Below the pieces are notes generated by a model, which was not told where the DNA came from, ran no database searches, and saw only the letters and a program-made list of their open reading frames with translations. The position numbers and the translations under genes were made by a program. A stretch of 47,158 nucleotides of DNA from Pelagibacterales bacterium SAG-MED47 (lineage in GTDB: Bacteria; Pseudomonadota; Alphaproteobacteria; Pelagibacterales; Pelagibacteraceae): the NCBI GenBank assembly GCA_014653355.1, contig JACWEO010000009.1:1-47158 (forward strand). Direction: 5' to 3'. This document shows, piece by piece, positions 1 to 9,779 of the stretch; the stretch's first letter is position 1; every line of letters begins with the position of its first letter.

Positions 1-468
1 AAAGTCGTATCAAATACTTTTAATGAAGCTAAAGGTTCTATGTTTTTAGGAAGAGGATTTTCATATCCAATAGCTTTAGAAGGAGCTTTAAAATTAAAAG
101 AACTCTCTTATGTACATGCTGAAGGTTATCCAGCAGGTGAAATGAAACATGGACCTTTAGCTTTAATAGAGGAGGGCTTGCCTGTTGTAGTATTAGCACC
201 AAGAGATAATTATTATAAAAAAACTATTTCAAACATGCAGGAAGTAATTGCAAGAGGTGCTAAAGTTTTATTAATTACAAATAAAAGTAATGATGAAATA
301 GTTTCAGAAAATATTTGGGAAACTATAGAGGTTGAGACTACAAATGAGGATCTCCTACCCTTTCTTTTAACAGTGCCTTTACAAAAATTAGCCTATTATT
401 CAGCTCTTAAAAAAGGCTATGATATAGATAAACCCCGTAATTTAGCGAAATCTGTAACCGTTGAATAA
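1..468 (+). CDS. glmS: Glucosamine-6-phosphate synthase, C-terminal part (partial, cut by window start)
   Basis: GlmS makes glucosamine-6-phosphate from fructose-6-phosphate and glutamine, the first step towards UDP-GlcNAc for peptidoglycan and LPS. Only the last ~155 codons are present, and the reading frame is open from base 1, so the first ATG at 40 is internal and not the start. What remains is the second SIS (sugar isomerase) domain. It contains the family stretch EGALKLKELSYVHAEGY, the KHGPLALIE segment and the characteristic C-terminus ending KSVTVE. The N-terminal glutamine amidotransferase domain lies outside the window. The next gene starts 35 bases downstream on the same strand. 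Identification is very secure; the truncation is an edge effect, not a pseudogene. Confidence 0.96.
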   Translation, partial: KVVSNTFNEAKGSMFLGRGFSYPIALEGALKLKELSYVHAEGYPAGEMKHGPLALIEEGLPVVVLAPRDNYYKKTISNMQEVIARGAKVLLITNKSNDEIVSENIWETIEVETTNEDLLPFLLTVPLQKLAYYSALKKGYDIDKPRNLAKSVTVE

Positions 469-503
469 TTAGTAATCTCTGTTACAACAATCTTGAGTTG
501 AAT

Positions 504-1883
504 ATGAAAAATTGGAAAGTAAATAGTTGGAGAAATTATCCTGTTAAGCACATACCTTCTTATGATGACGAGAAGGAACTTAACAGTGTACTAAATAAGT
601 TAAAAACTTTTCCACCTCTGGTATTTGCTGGTGAGACTAGACATCTCAAAGAACAATTGGCAAAAGTTGTAGATGGAAAAGCATTTCTGCTTCAAGGAGG
701 TGACTGTGCAGAAAGTTTTGCAGAATTTCATCCCGATAATATAAGAGATACTTTTAAAGTAATACTTCAAATGTCTTTAATACTAACTTATTCTGCTTCT
801 TTACCAGTGGTTAAACTTGGAAGAATAGCTGGTCAATTTTCAAAACCCAGAAGTGCCCCCATGGAAAAACAAGGTAATAAAGAATTACCAAGTTATTTGG
901 GTGATAATATTAATGCAATAGATTTTAATGAAAAAGCAAGAAGAGCCGATCCTAAAAGAATGTTCAAAGCCTATTCACAATCTGCTTCAACACTAAATTT
1001 ATTAAGAGCCTTCTCTAAAGGAGGTTTTGCAGATTTAAATAAAGTTCATTTATGGAATTTAGATTATATTAAAAAAAGCCCTCAAGCTAAAAAATTTAAA
1101 GACTTAGAGGATAAGATAGCTGATGCTTTAGCTTTTATGGAAGCATGTGGGATTACTTCGGATTTTAACAATAGAATGTATACAGTAAATTTTTGGACTT
1201 CACATGAAGCATTACATTTACCATTTGAAGAGAGTATGACAAGGGTAGACTCCACAACAGGTGAATATCATGACACTTCAGCTCATTTTGTTTGGATCGG
1301 TGATAGAACTAGACAATTAGATGGAGGTCATGTTGAATTTTGTAAAGGTATAGAAAATCCAATAGGCATTAAATGTGGACCTACTTCAAAACCAGATGAG
1401 ATAGCAAAAATTTGTGAAGTATTGAATCCTAAAAATGAAAAAGGTAAAATAACTTTAATTTCAAGATTTGGTCATCAAAATGTTGAGAAATTTTTACCTA
1501 AGTTAATTAGAGGAATTAAAAAAGAAGGATTAAATGTTGTGTGGTCATGTGATCCAATGCATGGAAATACAATTAAATCAACAACAGGTTTTAAGACCAG
1601 ACCTTTTAATGATGTAGTTAATGAAGTAAAAAATGTTTTTGGTGTTCATCAATCAGAGGGTTCGTATGCTGGAGGTTTACATGTTGAGATGACTGGACAA
1701 AATGTTACAGAATGTACTGGGGGGGCCAGAAAAATATCTGATGCTGATTTATCTAGCAGATATCACACCCACTGTGATCCTAGATTAAATTCAGATCAAG
1801 CTTTAGAATTAGCTTTTTTAATTTCAGATGAGATTAAAAAGAATACCAGCTATTCTAAAAATGCTATTCAAGCGGCATCTTAA
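504..1883 (+). CDS. Class II 3-deoxy-D-arabino-heptulosonate-7-phosphate (DAHP) synthase
   Basis: Condenses phosphoenolpyruvate and erythrose-4-phosphate into DAHP, the entry step of the shikimate pathway to aromatic amino acids. The plant-like class II family is recognised from QGGDCAESF near residue 65, GRIAGQFSKPRS near 110, CGPTSKP, WSCDPMHGNT and HTHCDPRLN near the end. These hold the metal-binding Cys, His and Asp residues and the phosphate-binding basic residues. At about 459 residues it is full length for the family. I chose the ATG at 504 (MKNWKVNSWR), which matches the usual start of class II enzymes. A TTG at 498 in the same frame would add only two residues. It lies between glmS and nadE on the same strand and could be cotranscribed with them. 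Confidence 0.95.
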   Translation: MKNWKVNSWRNYPVKHIPSYDDEKELNSVLNKLKTFPPLVFAGETRHLKEQLAKVVDGKAFLLQGGDCAESFAEFHPDNIRDTFKVILQMSLILTYSASLPVVKLGRIAGQFSKPRSAPMEKQGNKELPSYLGDNINAIDFNEKARRADPKRMFKAYSQSASTLNLLRAFSKGGFADLNKVHLWNLDYIKKSPQAKKFKDLEDKIADALAFMEACGITSDFNNRMYTVNFWTSHEALHLPFEESMTRVDSTTGEYHDTSAHFVWIGDRTRQLDGGHVEFCKGIENPIGIKCGPTSKPDEIAKICEVLNPKNEKGKITLISRFGHQNVEKFLPKLIRGIKKEGLNVVWSCDPMHGNTIKSTTGFKTRPFNDVVNEVKNVFGVHQSEGSYAGGLHVEMTGQNVTECTGGARKISDADLSSRYHTHCDPRLNSDQALELAFLISDEIKKNTSYSKNAIQAAS

Positions 1884-1922
1884 ACCATTGTTTAAGTAGA
1901 ATTAACTATTAAATATGTGAAT

Positions 1923-2660
1923 ATGAAAACTTCTGAAAAAATAAAATTTATATCCGACTGGATAAAAAATTATGTTGAAAAAATGCCTACTAAAGCTAGG
2001 TCATTAGTAGTAGGAATTTCTGGTGGTATAGACTCTTCCGTATCTAGTACTCTAAGTGCTATGACAGGTTTAAAAACTATAGTTCTAACTATGCCTATAA
2101 AACAAAAACCTAATCAACATGACTTAAGTTTAAAGCATCAAAATTGGTTAATTAAAAATTTTAAAAATGTAGAAGCTCACACAATTAGCCTCGATAACTT
2201 ATTCGAAACATTTTCTTCTACTTTAAACAAGTTTAATAACGAACATGGATATGCTAATTCAAGAGCAAGATTGAGGATGACTACTCTTTATCAAGTTGCT
2301 GCTGCTAACAAAGGAATTGTTGTAGGTACAGGTAACAAAGTTGAGGATTTTGGAGTTGGATTTTATACGAAATATGGTGACGGTGGAGTTGATATCTCAC
2401 CAATAGCTGATTGTAATAAGACTGAAGTTTGGGAGCTAGGCAAAGAATTAGGGATATTAAAAGAAATTATTGATGCTCCACCAACAGATGGTCTTTGGGA
2501 TGATGGTCGAACTGACGAAGGCCAGCTTGGATTTAATTATCACGATCTCGAGGATGCAATGATAAATCCAAATTCACCTCATAAAGCAGAATACGAAAAA
2601 ATTAGAAAACAAAACTTGCATAAAATGGACCCAATTCCGGTATGCAAAATTCCTAGTTAA
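1923..2660 (+). CDS. nadE: NAD synthetase, ammonia-dependent type
   Basis: Catalyses ATP-dependent amidation of nicotinate adenine dinucleotide to NAD. The adenine-nucleotide alpha-hydrolase P-loop SGGIDSS sits at residues 33-39. Later come GTGNKVEDFGVGFYTKYGDGG and the family segment around PTDGLWDDGRTDEGQLGF. The protein is about 245 residues and lacks the N-terminal nitrilase-type glutaminase domain, so free ammonia or a separate amidotransferase must supply nitrogen. I prefer the ATG at 1923; an in-frame GTG at 1917 would add two residues. NAD kinase, the next enzyme in NADP supply, is encoded elsewhere in this window at 30224, not in this string. Confidence 0.93.
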   Translation: MKTSEKIKFISDWIKNYVEKMPTKARSLVVGISGGIDSSVSSTLSAMTGLKTIVLTMPIKQKPNQHDLSLKHQNWLIKNFKNVEAHTISLDNLFETFSSTLNKFNNEHGYANSRARLRMTTLYQVAAANKGIVVGTGNKVEDFGVGFYTKYGDGGVDISPIADCNKTEVWELGKELGILKEIIDAPPTDGLWDDGRTDEGQLGFNYHDLEDAMINPNSPHKAEYEKIRKQNLHKMDPIPVCKIPS

Positions 2661-2711
2661 TCAATTAGATTAACAAATCATTAAATAAGGTATATTTCTT
2701 AATCAATTAAT

Positions 2712-4055
2712 ATGGATATTTTTTTAACAAATAATTTAACAAATAAAAAAGAAAAATTTATTCCAAAAAATGAAAAAAAAATTGGAATGTATGTTTGTGG
2801 CCCAACTGTTTATGATGATCCCCATATTGGTAATGGAAGACCACTAGTAATATTTGATATTCTTTTTAGATTACTTAAAGATAAATTTGAGTCTGTTACG
2901 TATGTACGTAATATAACAGATATAGATGATAAAATAATTAAATCATCTAAAGATCAAAAAATATCTGAAAAGGAATTAACTAATAAAATAATAAGTAGTT
3001 TCTTTGAAGATTGTAAATATCTAAGTTGTGAAGAACCAACCTACCAACCAAAAGCAACAGAACATATCGACTTAATGATTAAGATGATTAATGAATTAAT
3101 AAATAAGGGTTATGCATATATAAATAAAGAACATGTTTATTTTGAAGTTAAAAAATTCTCTGATTATGGAAAACTTTCAAATAAAAATTTGAATGATTTG
3201 ATATCTGGCTCAAGAGTAGAAGTGAGTGAAAATAAAAAAAGTTCTGAGGATTTTGTATTATGGAAACCCTCAAATAGTAACGAACCTTCATGGGACTCAC
3301 CATGGGGAAAAGGTAGGCCAGGTTGGCACCTAGAATGTTCAGCCATGTCTAAAAAATTTCTTGGGGAAGAGTTCGATATTCATGGAGGAGGGATGGATTT
3401 AATTTTTCCTCATCATGAAAATGAAATTGCACAATCAAGATGTGCAAATGATACTAAATTTTTTGCAAAATATTGGATTCATAATGCTTTTATTACTATG
3501 TCAAATGAAAAAATGGCTAAATCTCAAGGTAATATTTTAAAAATTAAAGATTTTAGAAAGAAAATAAGTGGTCAGGTTTTAAGATTGGCATTAATGAGTG
3601 CTCATTATAAACAGCCTCTTGATTGGAACGATAAGTTATTAAATGATTGTCAAGCTACTTTAGATAAATGGTACCGACTTTATGCTTTAAACATTAAAAT
3701 AATAAGGGTTCCTTCGGAAATTTTAAAACCTTTATATCAGGATCTAAATACACCTGGATATATTGCTAATTTACATAAGTTATATGAAAAAGCTAACAAA
3801 GGTGAAGATAAAGATTTGTTTGTATCAGCATGTAGATTTATTGGTTTATTAAATGAAGATAAAGAACAATGGGAAAATTATAGAAAGAATAAAGCTTCAA
3901 TTTCTGAAAATGAGATAAAAGACAAAATTAAATTAAGAAATAAAGCAAGAGAAAATAAAGATTTTAATGAAGCAGATAAAATCAGAAATGAATTATTTGA
4001 TAAAGGTGTTTTAATAGAGGATGAAAATGGTAAAACGATTTGGAAATTTAAATGA
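2712..4055 (+). CDS. cysS: Cysteinyl-tRNA synthetase
   Basis: Class I aminoacyl-tRNA synthetase that charges tRNA-Cys. The HIGH-type signature appears as PHIGNGRP in the segment starting CGPTVYDDP (about residues 29-45). The KMSKS loop appears as KMAKSQGN. The zinc site is visible as the Cys of CGP, the Cys of LECSAMS and the His pair of FPHHENE. Length is 447 residues against about 460 in E. coli, so it is complete. The C-terminus contains the usual short helical RNA-binding part (KLRNKARENKDFNEADKIRNEL). Its stop overlaps the start of the next gene, cimA, by four bases (ATGA), which points to translational coupling. Confidence 0.97.
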   Translation: MDIFLTNNLTNKKEKFIPKNEKKIGMYVCGPTVYDDPHIGNGRPLVIFDILFRLLKDKFESVTYVRNITDIDDKIIKSSKDQKISEKELTNKIISSFFEDCKYLSCEEPTYQPKATEHIDLMIKMINELINKGYAYINKEHVYFEVKKFSDYGKLSNKNLNDLISGSRVEVSENKKSSEDFVLWKPSNSNEPSWDSPWGKGRPGWHLECSAMSKKFLGEEFDIHGGGMDLIFPHHENEIAQSRCANDTKFFAKYWIHNAFITMSNEKMAKSQGNILKIKDFRKKISGQVLRLALMSAHYKQPLDWNDKLLNDCQATLDKWYRLYALNIKIIRVPSEILKPLYQDLNTPGYIANLHKLYEKANKGEDKDLFVSACRFIGLLNEDKEQWENYRKNKASISENEIKDKIKLRNKARENKDFNEADKIRNELFDKGVLIEDENGKTIWKFK

Positions 4056-5653
4056 GTAAAGAAAGATTATATATATTTGATACGACTTTGAGAGATGGAG
4101 CTCAAACACAAGGTGTAGATTTTTCAATTAAAGATAAAGAGAAAATTGCCTTATCACTTGATGCCCTTGGTGTTGATTACATAGAGGGAGGTTGGCCTGG
4201 AGCAAATCCAACAGATACAGAATTTTTTCAAAAGAAACACAATTTTAAAAATGCCAAACTTACTTCATTTGGAATGACAAAAAAAACTGGACATAGTGCA
4301 GATAATGATAATGGTTTGTCTGCAATATTAAACTCAAATACCTCTGCAGTTTGTTTAGTTGGAAAATCTTGGGATTTCCATGTCGATATTGCATTGGGTA
4401 TATCTAATGAAGAAAATCTGGAAAATATTAGTGAAAGTGCAAAACATTTTATAAAAAAGAAAAAAGAGTTCATGTTTGATGCAGAACATTTTTTTGATGG
4501 ATATAAAGCTAATCCTGAGTATGCAATAAAATGTATTAAAGCTGCTTACGACCAAGGAGCAAGATGGATTGTTTTATGTGATACAAATGGTGGAACACTT
4601 CCGCATGAAATTATAAAAATAGTTTCAGATGTTACAAAAGTTGTTCCAGGTAAAAATTTAGGAATCCATGCTCATAATGATACTGGAAATGCCGTTGCAA
4701 ATACACTCGCAGCAGTTTTATCTGGTGTAAGACAAGTTCAAGGAACAATTAATGGATTAGGAGAGAGATGTGGTAATGCAAATTTAATGTCCTTAATTCC
4801 TACTTTTTTTTTAAAGAAGGATTTTTCTTCAAAATTTGAAATTGGAATAAATAATAAGAATATAAAAAATTTAACTGAATGCTCTAGGCTCTTAGATGAA
4901 GTTTTAAATAGAAAACCAAATATGCATTTACCATACGTGGGAGCAGCTGCCTTTTCTCACAAAGGTGGTCTACACGTTTCAGCAGTTCAAAAAAACCCAA
5001 AAACATATGAACATATAAACCCAGAGGAGGTAGGAAATAACAGAAATATTGTGATTTCAGATCAATCAGGCAAATCAAATATTATATCAAGGTTGAGAAG
5101 TATAAATATTAATATAGATGAAAAAGACCCAAAAATAAAAAAACTTTTAGATGAAGTTAAAGATAGAGAGTTTATTGGTTATAGTTATGATGGGGCCGAT
5201 GCTTCATTTGAACTTTTAGCGAGAAGAATAATAGGTGAAATCCCAGTATACATTTCAATTACTGAATATGATGTTTCAGTAAAAAAAAATTCTTCTGGTG
5301 ATATAATTTCATCAGCAAAAGCTCAACTTAAAGTTGATGGTGAAAAGATTTTATGTGAGGGAGAAGGAAATGGACCAGTTAATGCACTAGATAATGCTAT
5401 AAGACAAAATGTAGACAAACTAGCTAAATATTCAAAGTATTTAAAAGACCTAAAACTTGTTGATTACAAAGTTAGAATTTTAAATACTGGAACTGAAGCT
5501 GTAACTAGAGTTTCAATTGAAAGTACTGACTCCAAAGGAAAAAATTGGTTCACAATTGGAGTTTCTACTAACATTATAGATGCTTCATTTAAAGCGTTAG
5601 TTGATAGTTTGGACTATAAATTATTTAAGGATAATGCTCCTGCAAGTCTTTAA
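4052..5653 (+). CDS. cimA: Citramalate synthase
   Basis: Condenses acetyl-CoA with pyruvate to (R)-citramalate, giving a threonine-independent route to 2-oxobutyrate and isoleucine. The HMGL-like TIM barrel begins DTTLRDGAQTQGVDFS, with the metal-binding Asp and catalytic Arg. The metal-binding His pair is in GIHAHNDTGNAVANTLAA, followed by GLGERCGNANL. A LeuA-type allosteric dimer domain fills roughly residues 400-525. At 533 residues it matches CimA (about 520-540). The YIEGGWPGANPTD segment is typical of CimA and not of 2-isopropylmalate or homocitrate synthases. It overlaps cysS by four bases upstream and shares one base with the methyltransferase gene downstream. Confidence 0.92.
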   Translation: MSKERLYIFDTTLRDGAQTQGVDFSIKDKEKIALSLDALGVDYIEGGWPGANPTDTEFFQKKHNFKNAKLTSFGMTKKTGHSADNDNGLSAILNSNTSAVCLVGKSWDFHVDIALGISNEENLENISESAKHFIKKKKEFMFDAEHFFDGYKANPEYAIKCIKAAYDQGARWIVLCDTNGGTLPHEIIKIVSDVTKVVPGKNLGIHAHNDTGNAVANTLAAVLSGVRQVQGTINGLGERCGNANLMSLIPTFFLKKDFSSKFEIGINNKNIKNLTECSRLLDEVLNRKPNMHLPYVGAAAFSHKGGLHVSAVQKNPKTYEHINPEEVGNNRNIVISDQSGKSNIISRLRSININIDEKDPKIKKLLDEVKDREFIGYSYDGADASFELLARRIIGEIPVYISITEYDVSVKKNSSGDIISSAKAQLKVDGEKILCEGEGNGPVNALDNAIRQNVDKLAKYSKYLKDLKLVDYKVRILNTGTEAVTRVSIESTDSKGKNWFTIGVSTNIIDASFKALVDSLDYKLFKDNAPASL

Positions 5654-6369
5654 TGCTATTTAATAATATTACATTTATTTTACATAAACCCCAATTATCT
5701 GAAAATATAGGTGCTTGTGCAAGAGCAATAAAAAACTTTAACTTTAAAAAACTTATTATAATCAATCCTAAACCAATTTATCCGAATGATAAAATTTTAG
5801 CTACATCTGTAGGAGCAAAAGATATAATTAAAAAAAGTAAGGTTTATGATTCTATTGAACCAGCATTAAAGAATATAGATTTTATAATAGCAACCTCAGC
5901 ACGTTTTCGAAATAAAAACATGAAACATATTAAATTAAAAGATTTGAAAAATATTGATTTTAACAAAAGGATAGCTTTTCTATTTGGTTCTGAGGCATCA
6001 GGATTATCTAATCATGAAGTAAGTTATGCAAATTATACTTTACAGATACCTACAAACCCTAGATTTCAGTCTTTAAACCTCTCACATAGTTTGATAATTA
6101 TTGCTCAATATATTTCAAGCATAATTAGTAAAAAAACTTTACCTTTTAAAAAATCAAAAAAAATTAAAACAGCCTCTAAAAAAGAAATTCAATCAATGAT
6201 ATCTCTTTGTGTTCAAAATTTAGACCAAATAAATTTTTTTAGGCCAAAGGAAAAGAGGTCAATAATGTTAGAAAATTTAAGAAATATTTTTTACAAGATG
6301 GACCTATCTGATAAAGAAACTCGTATATTATCAAGTGTATTTGCTAGTTTAGGTAAAAACGTTGATTGA
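5653..6369 (+). CDS. SpoU/TrmH-family tRNA 2'-O-methyltransferase, TrmJ-like
   Basis: A SAM-dependent SPOUT-fold enzyme, likely to 2'-O-methylate tRNA at position 32 as TrmJ does. Motifs of the trefoil-knot fold are in order: KPQLSENIGACARAIKNF at the N-terminus with the conserved N-GA-R, then FLFGSEASGLSNHE near residue 115, then IPTNPRFQSLNLSHS near 140, where the SLN-S loop forms the knot and binds SAM. The 238-residue length and C-terminal helical tail fit TrmJ (about 240-260). It begins within the stop codon of cimA (TAATG), so it is probably translationally coupled. The RNA target is inferred from family similarity only. Confidence 0.85.
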   Translation: MLFNNITFILHKPQLSENIGACARAIKNFNFKKLIIINPKPIYPNDKILATSVGAKDIIKKSKVYDSIEPALKNIDFIIATSARFRNKNMKHIKLKDLKNIDFNKRIAFLFGSEASGLSNHEVSYANYTLQIPTNPRFQSLNLSHSLIIIAQYISSIISKKTLPFKKSKKIKTASKKEIQSMISLCVQNLDQINFFRPKEKRSIMLENLRNIFYKMDLSDKETRILSSVFASLGKNVD

Positions 6370-6405
6370 CAAAATTTAGAGTAAGTTTATAAAGCCCATT
6401 ATCAA

Positions 6406-7023
6406 ATGACAAAAAGAATTAACTCTAAACATAAAGTCGATAGAAGATTAAAGGTAAACCTTTGGGGTAGACCAAAAAGTCCTTTTAACAAAAGAGCTTA
6501 TGGCCCAGGACAACACGGGCAAACGAAATCATCTAAACCATCTGATTACGGTATTCAACTTCAAGCTAAACAAAAATTAAAAGCTTACTATGGAAATATT
6601 AATGAAAAACAATTCAGAAACATTTACAAAAAAGCTTCAATGCTTAAAGGGGATACTAGTGAAAACTTAATTGGATTATTAGAAAGAAGACTTGATGCAG
6701 TTATCTATCGTGCTAAGTTTGCAACGACAATATTTTCGGCAAGACAATTAATAAATCATGGACATGTTAAAGTTAATGGGAAAAAAGTAAACATTTCGAG
6801 TTATTCAATTAAAGAGGAAGATTCAATAGAAATTAGAGATAAGTCAAAACAATTAGCTATCATAGATATAGCTCTTGCAAATAAAGAGAGAGATACTCCA
6901 GAATATATACAAATGGATGAAAAAAATAAGAAATTTAAATTTGTAAGAGTTCCCAAGTTAGAAGAAGTTCCTTATCCAATAGTTATGGAACCTAATTTGG
7001 TGATTGAATATTACTCTAGATAA
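6406..7023 (+). CDS. rpsD: 30S ribosomal protein S4
   Basis: Small-subunit assembly protein that binds 16S rRNA and can repress its own translation. The sequence is clearly S4: the basic N-terminus, the [12 protein letters not shown] segment near residue 30, [13 protein letters not shown] near 50, and the S4 RNA-binding domain ([28 protein letters not shown]) at roughly residues 92-155. It ends in IEYYSR, as many S4 proteins do. At 205 residues it is full length. It stands alone, away from the large ribosomal operons. Its stop lies two bases from the stop of the convergent glutaredoxin gene, leaving no room for a separate terminator between them. Confidence 0.98.
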   Translation: MTKRINSKHKVDRRLKVNLWGRPKSPFNKRAYGPGQHGQTKSSKPSDYGIQLQAKQKLKAYYGNINEKQFRNIYKKASMLKGDTSENLIGLLERRLDAVIYRAKFATTIFSARQLINHGHVKVNGKKVNISSYSIKEEDSIEIRDKSKQLAIIDIALANKERDTPEYIQMDEKNKKFKFVRVPKLEEVPYPIVMEPNLVIEYYSR

Positions 7024-7025
7024 TA

Positions 7026-7358
7026 TTATTTTTTATAATTTATTCCTTGATTATCAAAAACTTTCTTTAGTTCACCGTTTTCGTACATTTCTTTAATGAT
7101 ATCACAACCACCAACAAACTCTTTTTTAATATAAAGTTGAGGTATAGTCGGCCATTCACTAAAAATTTTTATTCCTTCTCTTAGTGATTGATTTTCTAAA
7201 ACATTAACGCTTTGATAATTAACTTCTAAAATTTTAAGAATATTTGAAACAGCCATAGAAAATCCACATTGTGGGGCCTCAGGGGTCCCTTTCATGAACA
7301 AACAAACTTCGTTTTTATCAATATAATTTTGTATTAAATTTTTTACTTGTTCGTCCAT
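7026..7358 (-). CDS. grxD: Monothiol glutaredoxin (Grx4/GrxD family)
   Basis: Monothiol glutaredoxins carry and deliver [2Fe-2S] clusters, often as a heterodimer with BolA. The single-cysteine active site CGFS is at residues 31-34, preceded by FMKGTPEAPQ, and followed by WPTIPQLYI and FVGGCDII, the glutathione-binding TVP-like and GG motifs. The length of 110 residues is typical. It is the last gene of the minus-strand purine operon, directly after bolA, with which it shares one base. That pairing agrees with the known Grx4-BolA partnership in iron-sulfur homeostasis. Confidence 0.95.
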   Translation of the reverse strand: MDEQVKNLIQNYIDKNEVCLFMKGTPEAPQCGFSMAVSNILKILEVNYQSVNVLENQSLREGIKIFSEWPTIPQLYIKKEFVGGCDIIKEMYENGELKKVFDNQGINYKK

Positions 7359-7588
7359 TATATTTCCTTCGTTTTTATTGCTAAAGCATGTAATTCATTA
7401 CCCATTTTACCTTTTAAAGAATTATAAACCATTTTGTGTTGTTCAATTTTAGTTTTACCATTAAATTCTGAAGATGTAATTGTTGCTGAATAATGATTCC
7501 CATCACCAGCTAAATCCTGAATATTTATTGAGGCATCTGGCATCGCCTCTTTGATATGTCTTTCAATTTCTTTTAAATCCATCGCCAT
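7358..7588 (-). CDS. BolA family iron-sulfur partner protein
   Basis: Small class II KH-like-fold protein expected to bind the monothiol glutaredoxin encoded next to it and to take part in Fe-S trafficking or iron sensing. Recognisable features are IERHIKEAMPDASINIQDLAGDGNHYSATITSSEF, with the conserved D-x-(S/G)-D-G-x-H-(Y/F) segment, and QHKMVYNSLKGKMG-NELHALAIKT at the C-terminus, which holds the signature His. It has 76 residues, usual for the short YrbA/IbaG-like members. An internal ATG two codons in could also serve as start. It sits one base after purL and overlaps grxD by one base. Confidence 0.93.
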   Translation of the reverse strand: MAMDLKEIERHIKEAMPDASINIQDLAGDGNHYSATITSSEFNGKTKIEQHKMVYNSLKGKMGNELHALAIKTKEI

Positions 7589-7589
7589 T

Positions 7590-9779
7590 TTAATTCATAT
7601 AATCTGTTAACCAATTAGTATAATATGATTTCAATTCGTCAATTGTAACATTTGTCTTATCGTTAAAAATTATTTTATTATCAATAATAACACCTAATTC
7701 CTCATGATATACTGAATTTTTATTTAAGATTTTTGTAACTTCTTTCAAATCTTTTGGACTAATCTCAATAATATACCTTCCTTGGTCTTCTGCAAAAAAA
7801 TATGTGATGTCGTGAATTAAATTTTTTGTTTTTTTAAGCTTTATTCCTTTGCTTCCTTTAATACACATTTTGGTGACAGCTGTTATTATACCACCTAATG
7901 AAACATCATGAGCACTTTTTATAAAGTCTTTTTCAATTAAATTAAGTAAAGATTCTCCGTTATTCTTTTCATTAAATAGATTAATTTCTGGAGGAGGCCC
8001 TTTTTTTTCATCTAAAACTACTCTTGCAAATATGCTTTGATCTATATGGCCTTCAGTTTTTCCTATAATTAAAACTAAATTATCGATTTCTTTAAAATCC
8101 ATTGAAACCATTTTTTCATAATCTTTTATTAAACCAACACCCCCAATTGTAGGTGTTGGTTTAATTCCTACTTCTTTAGTTTGGTTATAAAAAGATACAT
8201 TTCCTGAAACTATTGGAAAATTTAAATATTTACTAGCTTCTCCTATTCCTTGGACACATTCAACAAACTCACCCATGTTATCCTCATTCTCTGGACTTCC
8301 AAAATTTAGACAATTTGTTACTGCTACTGGCGTTGCACCAACTGAAATGAGATTCCTCCAGCTCTCAGCTACAACTTGTTTACCTCCTGTTAGTGGATGA
8401 GCCCAACAATATGAAGCAGAAGAATCAACAGTTGCTGCGATGGCTTTGTTAGTCCCATGAATTCTCACTACTCCTGAATCTCCCCCTGGTTTTTGTATAG
8501 TATCACCCATCACTGTATGGTCGTATTGTTGCCAAATCCATTCTTTACTACAAACATTTGGGTTAGATAAAATTTTTTTTAAAATATCTTGAATTTTAAA
8601 TTCATTATAAACTTCTTTTTTAATAATATTTTTTTTCGGTAATTTAGCTTTTTTCCATTTTCTGTCATACATTGGAGAATTTTCTACTAAAGTACTTACA
8701 GGTATATTTGCAACCTGTTTGTTATCAAAAAATAATTCGATATTTTTAGTATTAGTTGTTTTTCCTATTATTGAAAAATCTAAATTCCATTTATCAAATA
8801 TTTTCTTAGCTAAGTTTTCTTTACCATTTTCCAAAATGATTAACATTCTCTCTTGGCTTTCAGACAACATAATTTCATAGGGTGTCATTTTAGACTCTCT
8901 ACAAGGAACTTTGTTTAGGTTGATTTCAATTCCAAGATTTCCTTTAGAAGCCATTTCAATACTTGAAGATGTAAGGCCAGCAGCACCCATATCTTGAATT
9001 GCAATAATAGAATCTCCAGCCATTAATTCTAAACAAGCTTCAAGAAGAAGTTTTTCAGTAAAAGGGTCACCTACTTGAACTGTTGGTTTTTTTTCTTCAA
9101 TCTTTTCATCAAAACTTGCTGATGCCATACTAGCACCATGAATTCCATCTCTTCCAGTCTTAGACCCAACATAAATTACTGGTTTATCTAGACCTGCAGC
9201 TTTAGAATAAAATATTTTATTTTTCTTAACTAAACCTACAGTCATAGCATTTACTAAAATATTTCCATTATAAGAACTATCGAATGCAGTCTGTCCTGCT
9301 ATTGTAGGGACCCCCATACAATTACCATATCCTCCAATACCGTGAACCACACCTCTTAAAAGATTCTTTGTTTTTTTATTTTGTGTAGAACCAAAATGAA
9401 TAGAATTTAAATTAGCAATTGGCCTTGCACCCATCGTAAAAACATCTCTCATAATTCCTCCAACACCAGTAGCTGCTCCTTGATAGGGTTCAATAAAAGA
9501 TGGATGATTATGACTTTCAATTTTAAAAACTATTGCGTCACCATCTTCAATATCAATAACTCCGGCATTTTCACCAGGTCCTTGAATAACTTTTTTCCCT
9601 TCAGTTGGCAGTTTTTTTAAATGTAGTCTGGAAGATTTATATGAACAATGTTCATTCCACATTGCAGAAAATATACCCAGCTCTGTTATATTAGGTGTTC
9701 TCTTTAATAGGTCACAGATTTTTTTATATTCATCTGCTTTTAAACCATGTTCTATAGCTACTTTTTCGTTAACAAGCAT
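7590..9779 (-). CDS. purL: Phosphoribosylformylglycinamidine synthase, large subunit
   Basis: Converts FGAR to FGAM using ATP and ammonia delivered by PurQ, in the PurS-PurQ-PurL complex of purine synthesis. The 729-residue length marks the small PurL type that needs separate PurQ and PurS. Motifs include MWNEHCSYKSSR near residue 40 (the catalytic His), GPGENAGVIDIEDG, FKIESHNHPSFIEPYQGAATGVGG, and the second AIRS-like half with KPGGDSGVVRIHGT and GIGEASKYLNFPIVSGNVSFYN. It shares one base with purQ upstream. The gene is central to a five-gene purine operon (purB-C-S-Q-L) followed by bolA and grxD. Confidence 0.98.
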   Translation of the reverse strand: MLVNEKVAIEHGLKADEYKKICDLLKRTPNITELGIFSAMWNEHCSYKSSRLHLKKLPTEGKKVIQGPGENAGVIDIEDGDAIVFKIESHNHPSFIEPYQGAATGVGGIMRDVFTMGARPIANLNSIHFGSTQNKKTKNLLRGVVHGIGGYGNCMGVPTIAGQTAFDSSYNGNILVNAMTVGLVKKNKIFYSKAAGLDKPVIYVGSKTGRDGIHGASMASASFDEKIEEKKPTVQVGDPFTEKLLLEACLELMAGDSIIAIQDMGAAGLTSSSIEMASKGNLGIEINLNKVPCRESKMTPYEIMLSESQERMLIILENGKENLAKKIFDKWNLDFSIIGKTTNTKNIELFFDNKQVANIPVSTLVENSPMYDRKWKKAKLPKKNIIKKEVYNEFKIQDILKKILSNPNVCSKEWIWQQYDHTVMGDTIQKPGGDSGVVRIHGTNKAIAATVDSSASYCWAHPLTGGKQVVAESWRNLISVGATPVAVTNCLNFGSPENEDNMGEFVECVQGIGEASKYLNFPIVSGNVSFYNQTKEVGIKPTPTIGGVGLIKDYEKMVSMDFKEIDNLVLIIGKTEGHIDQSIFARVVLDEKKGPPPEINLFNEKNNGESLLNLIEKDFIKSAHDVSLGGIITAVTKMCIKGSKGIKLKKTKNLIHDITYFFAEDQGRYIIEISPKDLKEVTKILNKNSVYHEELGVIIDNKIIFNDKTNVTIDELKSYYTNWLTDYMN

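Noticed and set aside
3164..3346. Minus-strand 60-codon frame inside cysS, and similar antisense frames in cimA, nadK and tig
   Set aside because: All lie opposite conserved coding regions and have no domain or start signals; they are chance open frames.
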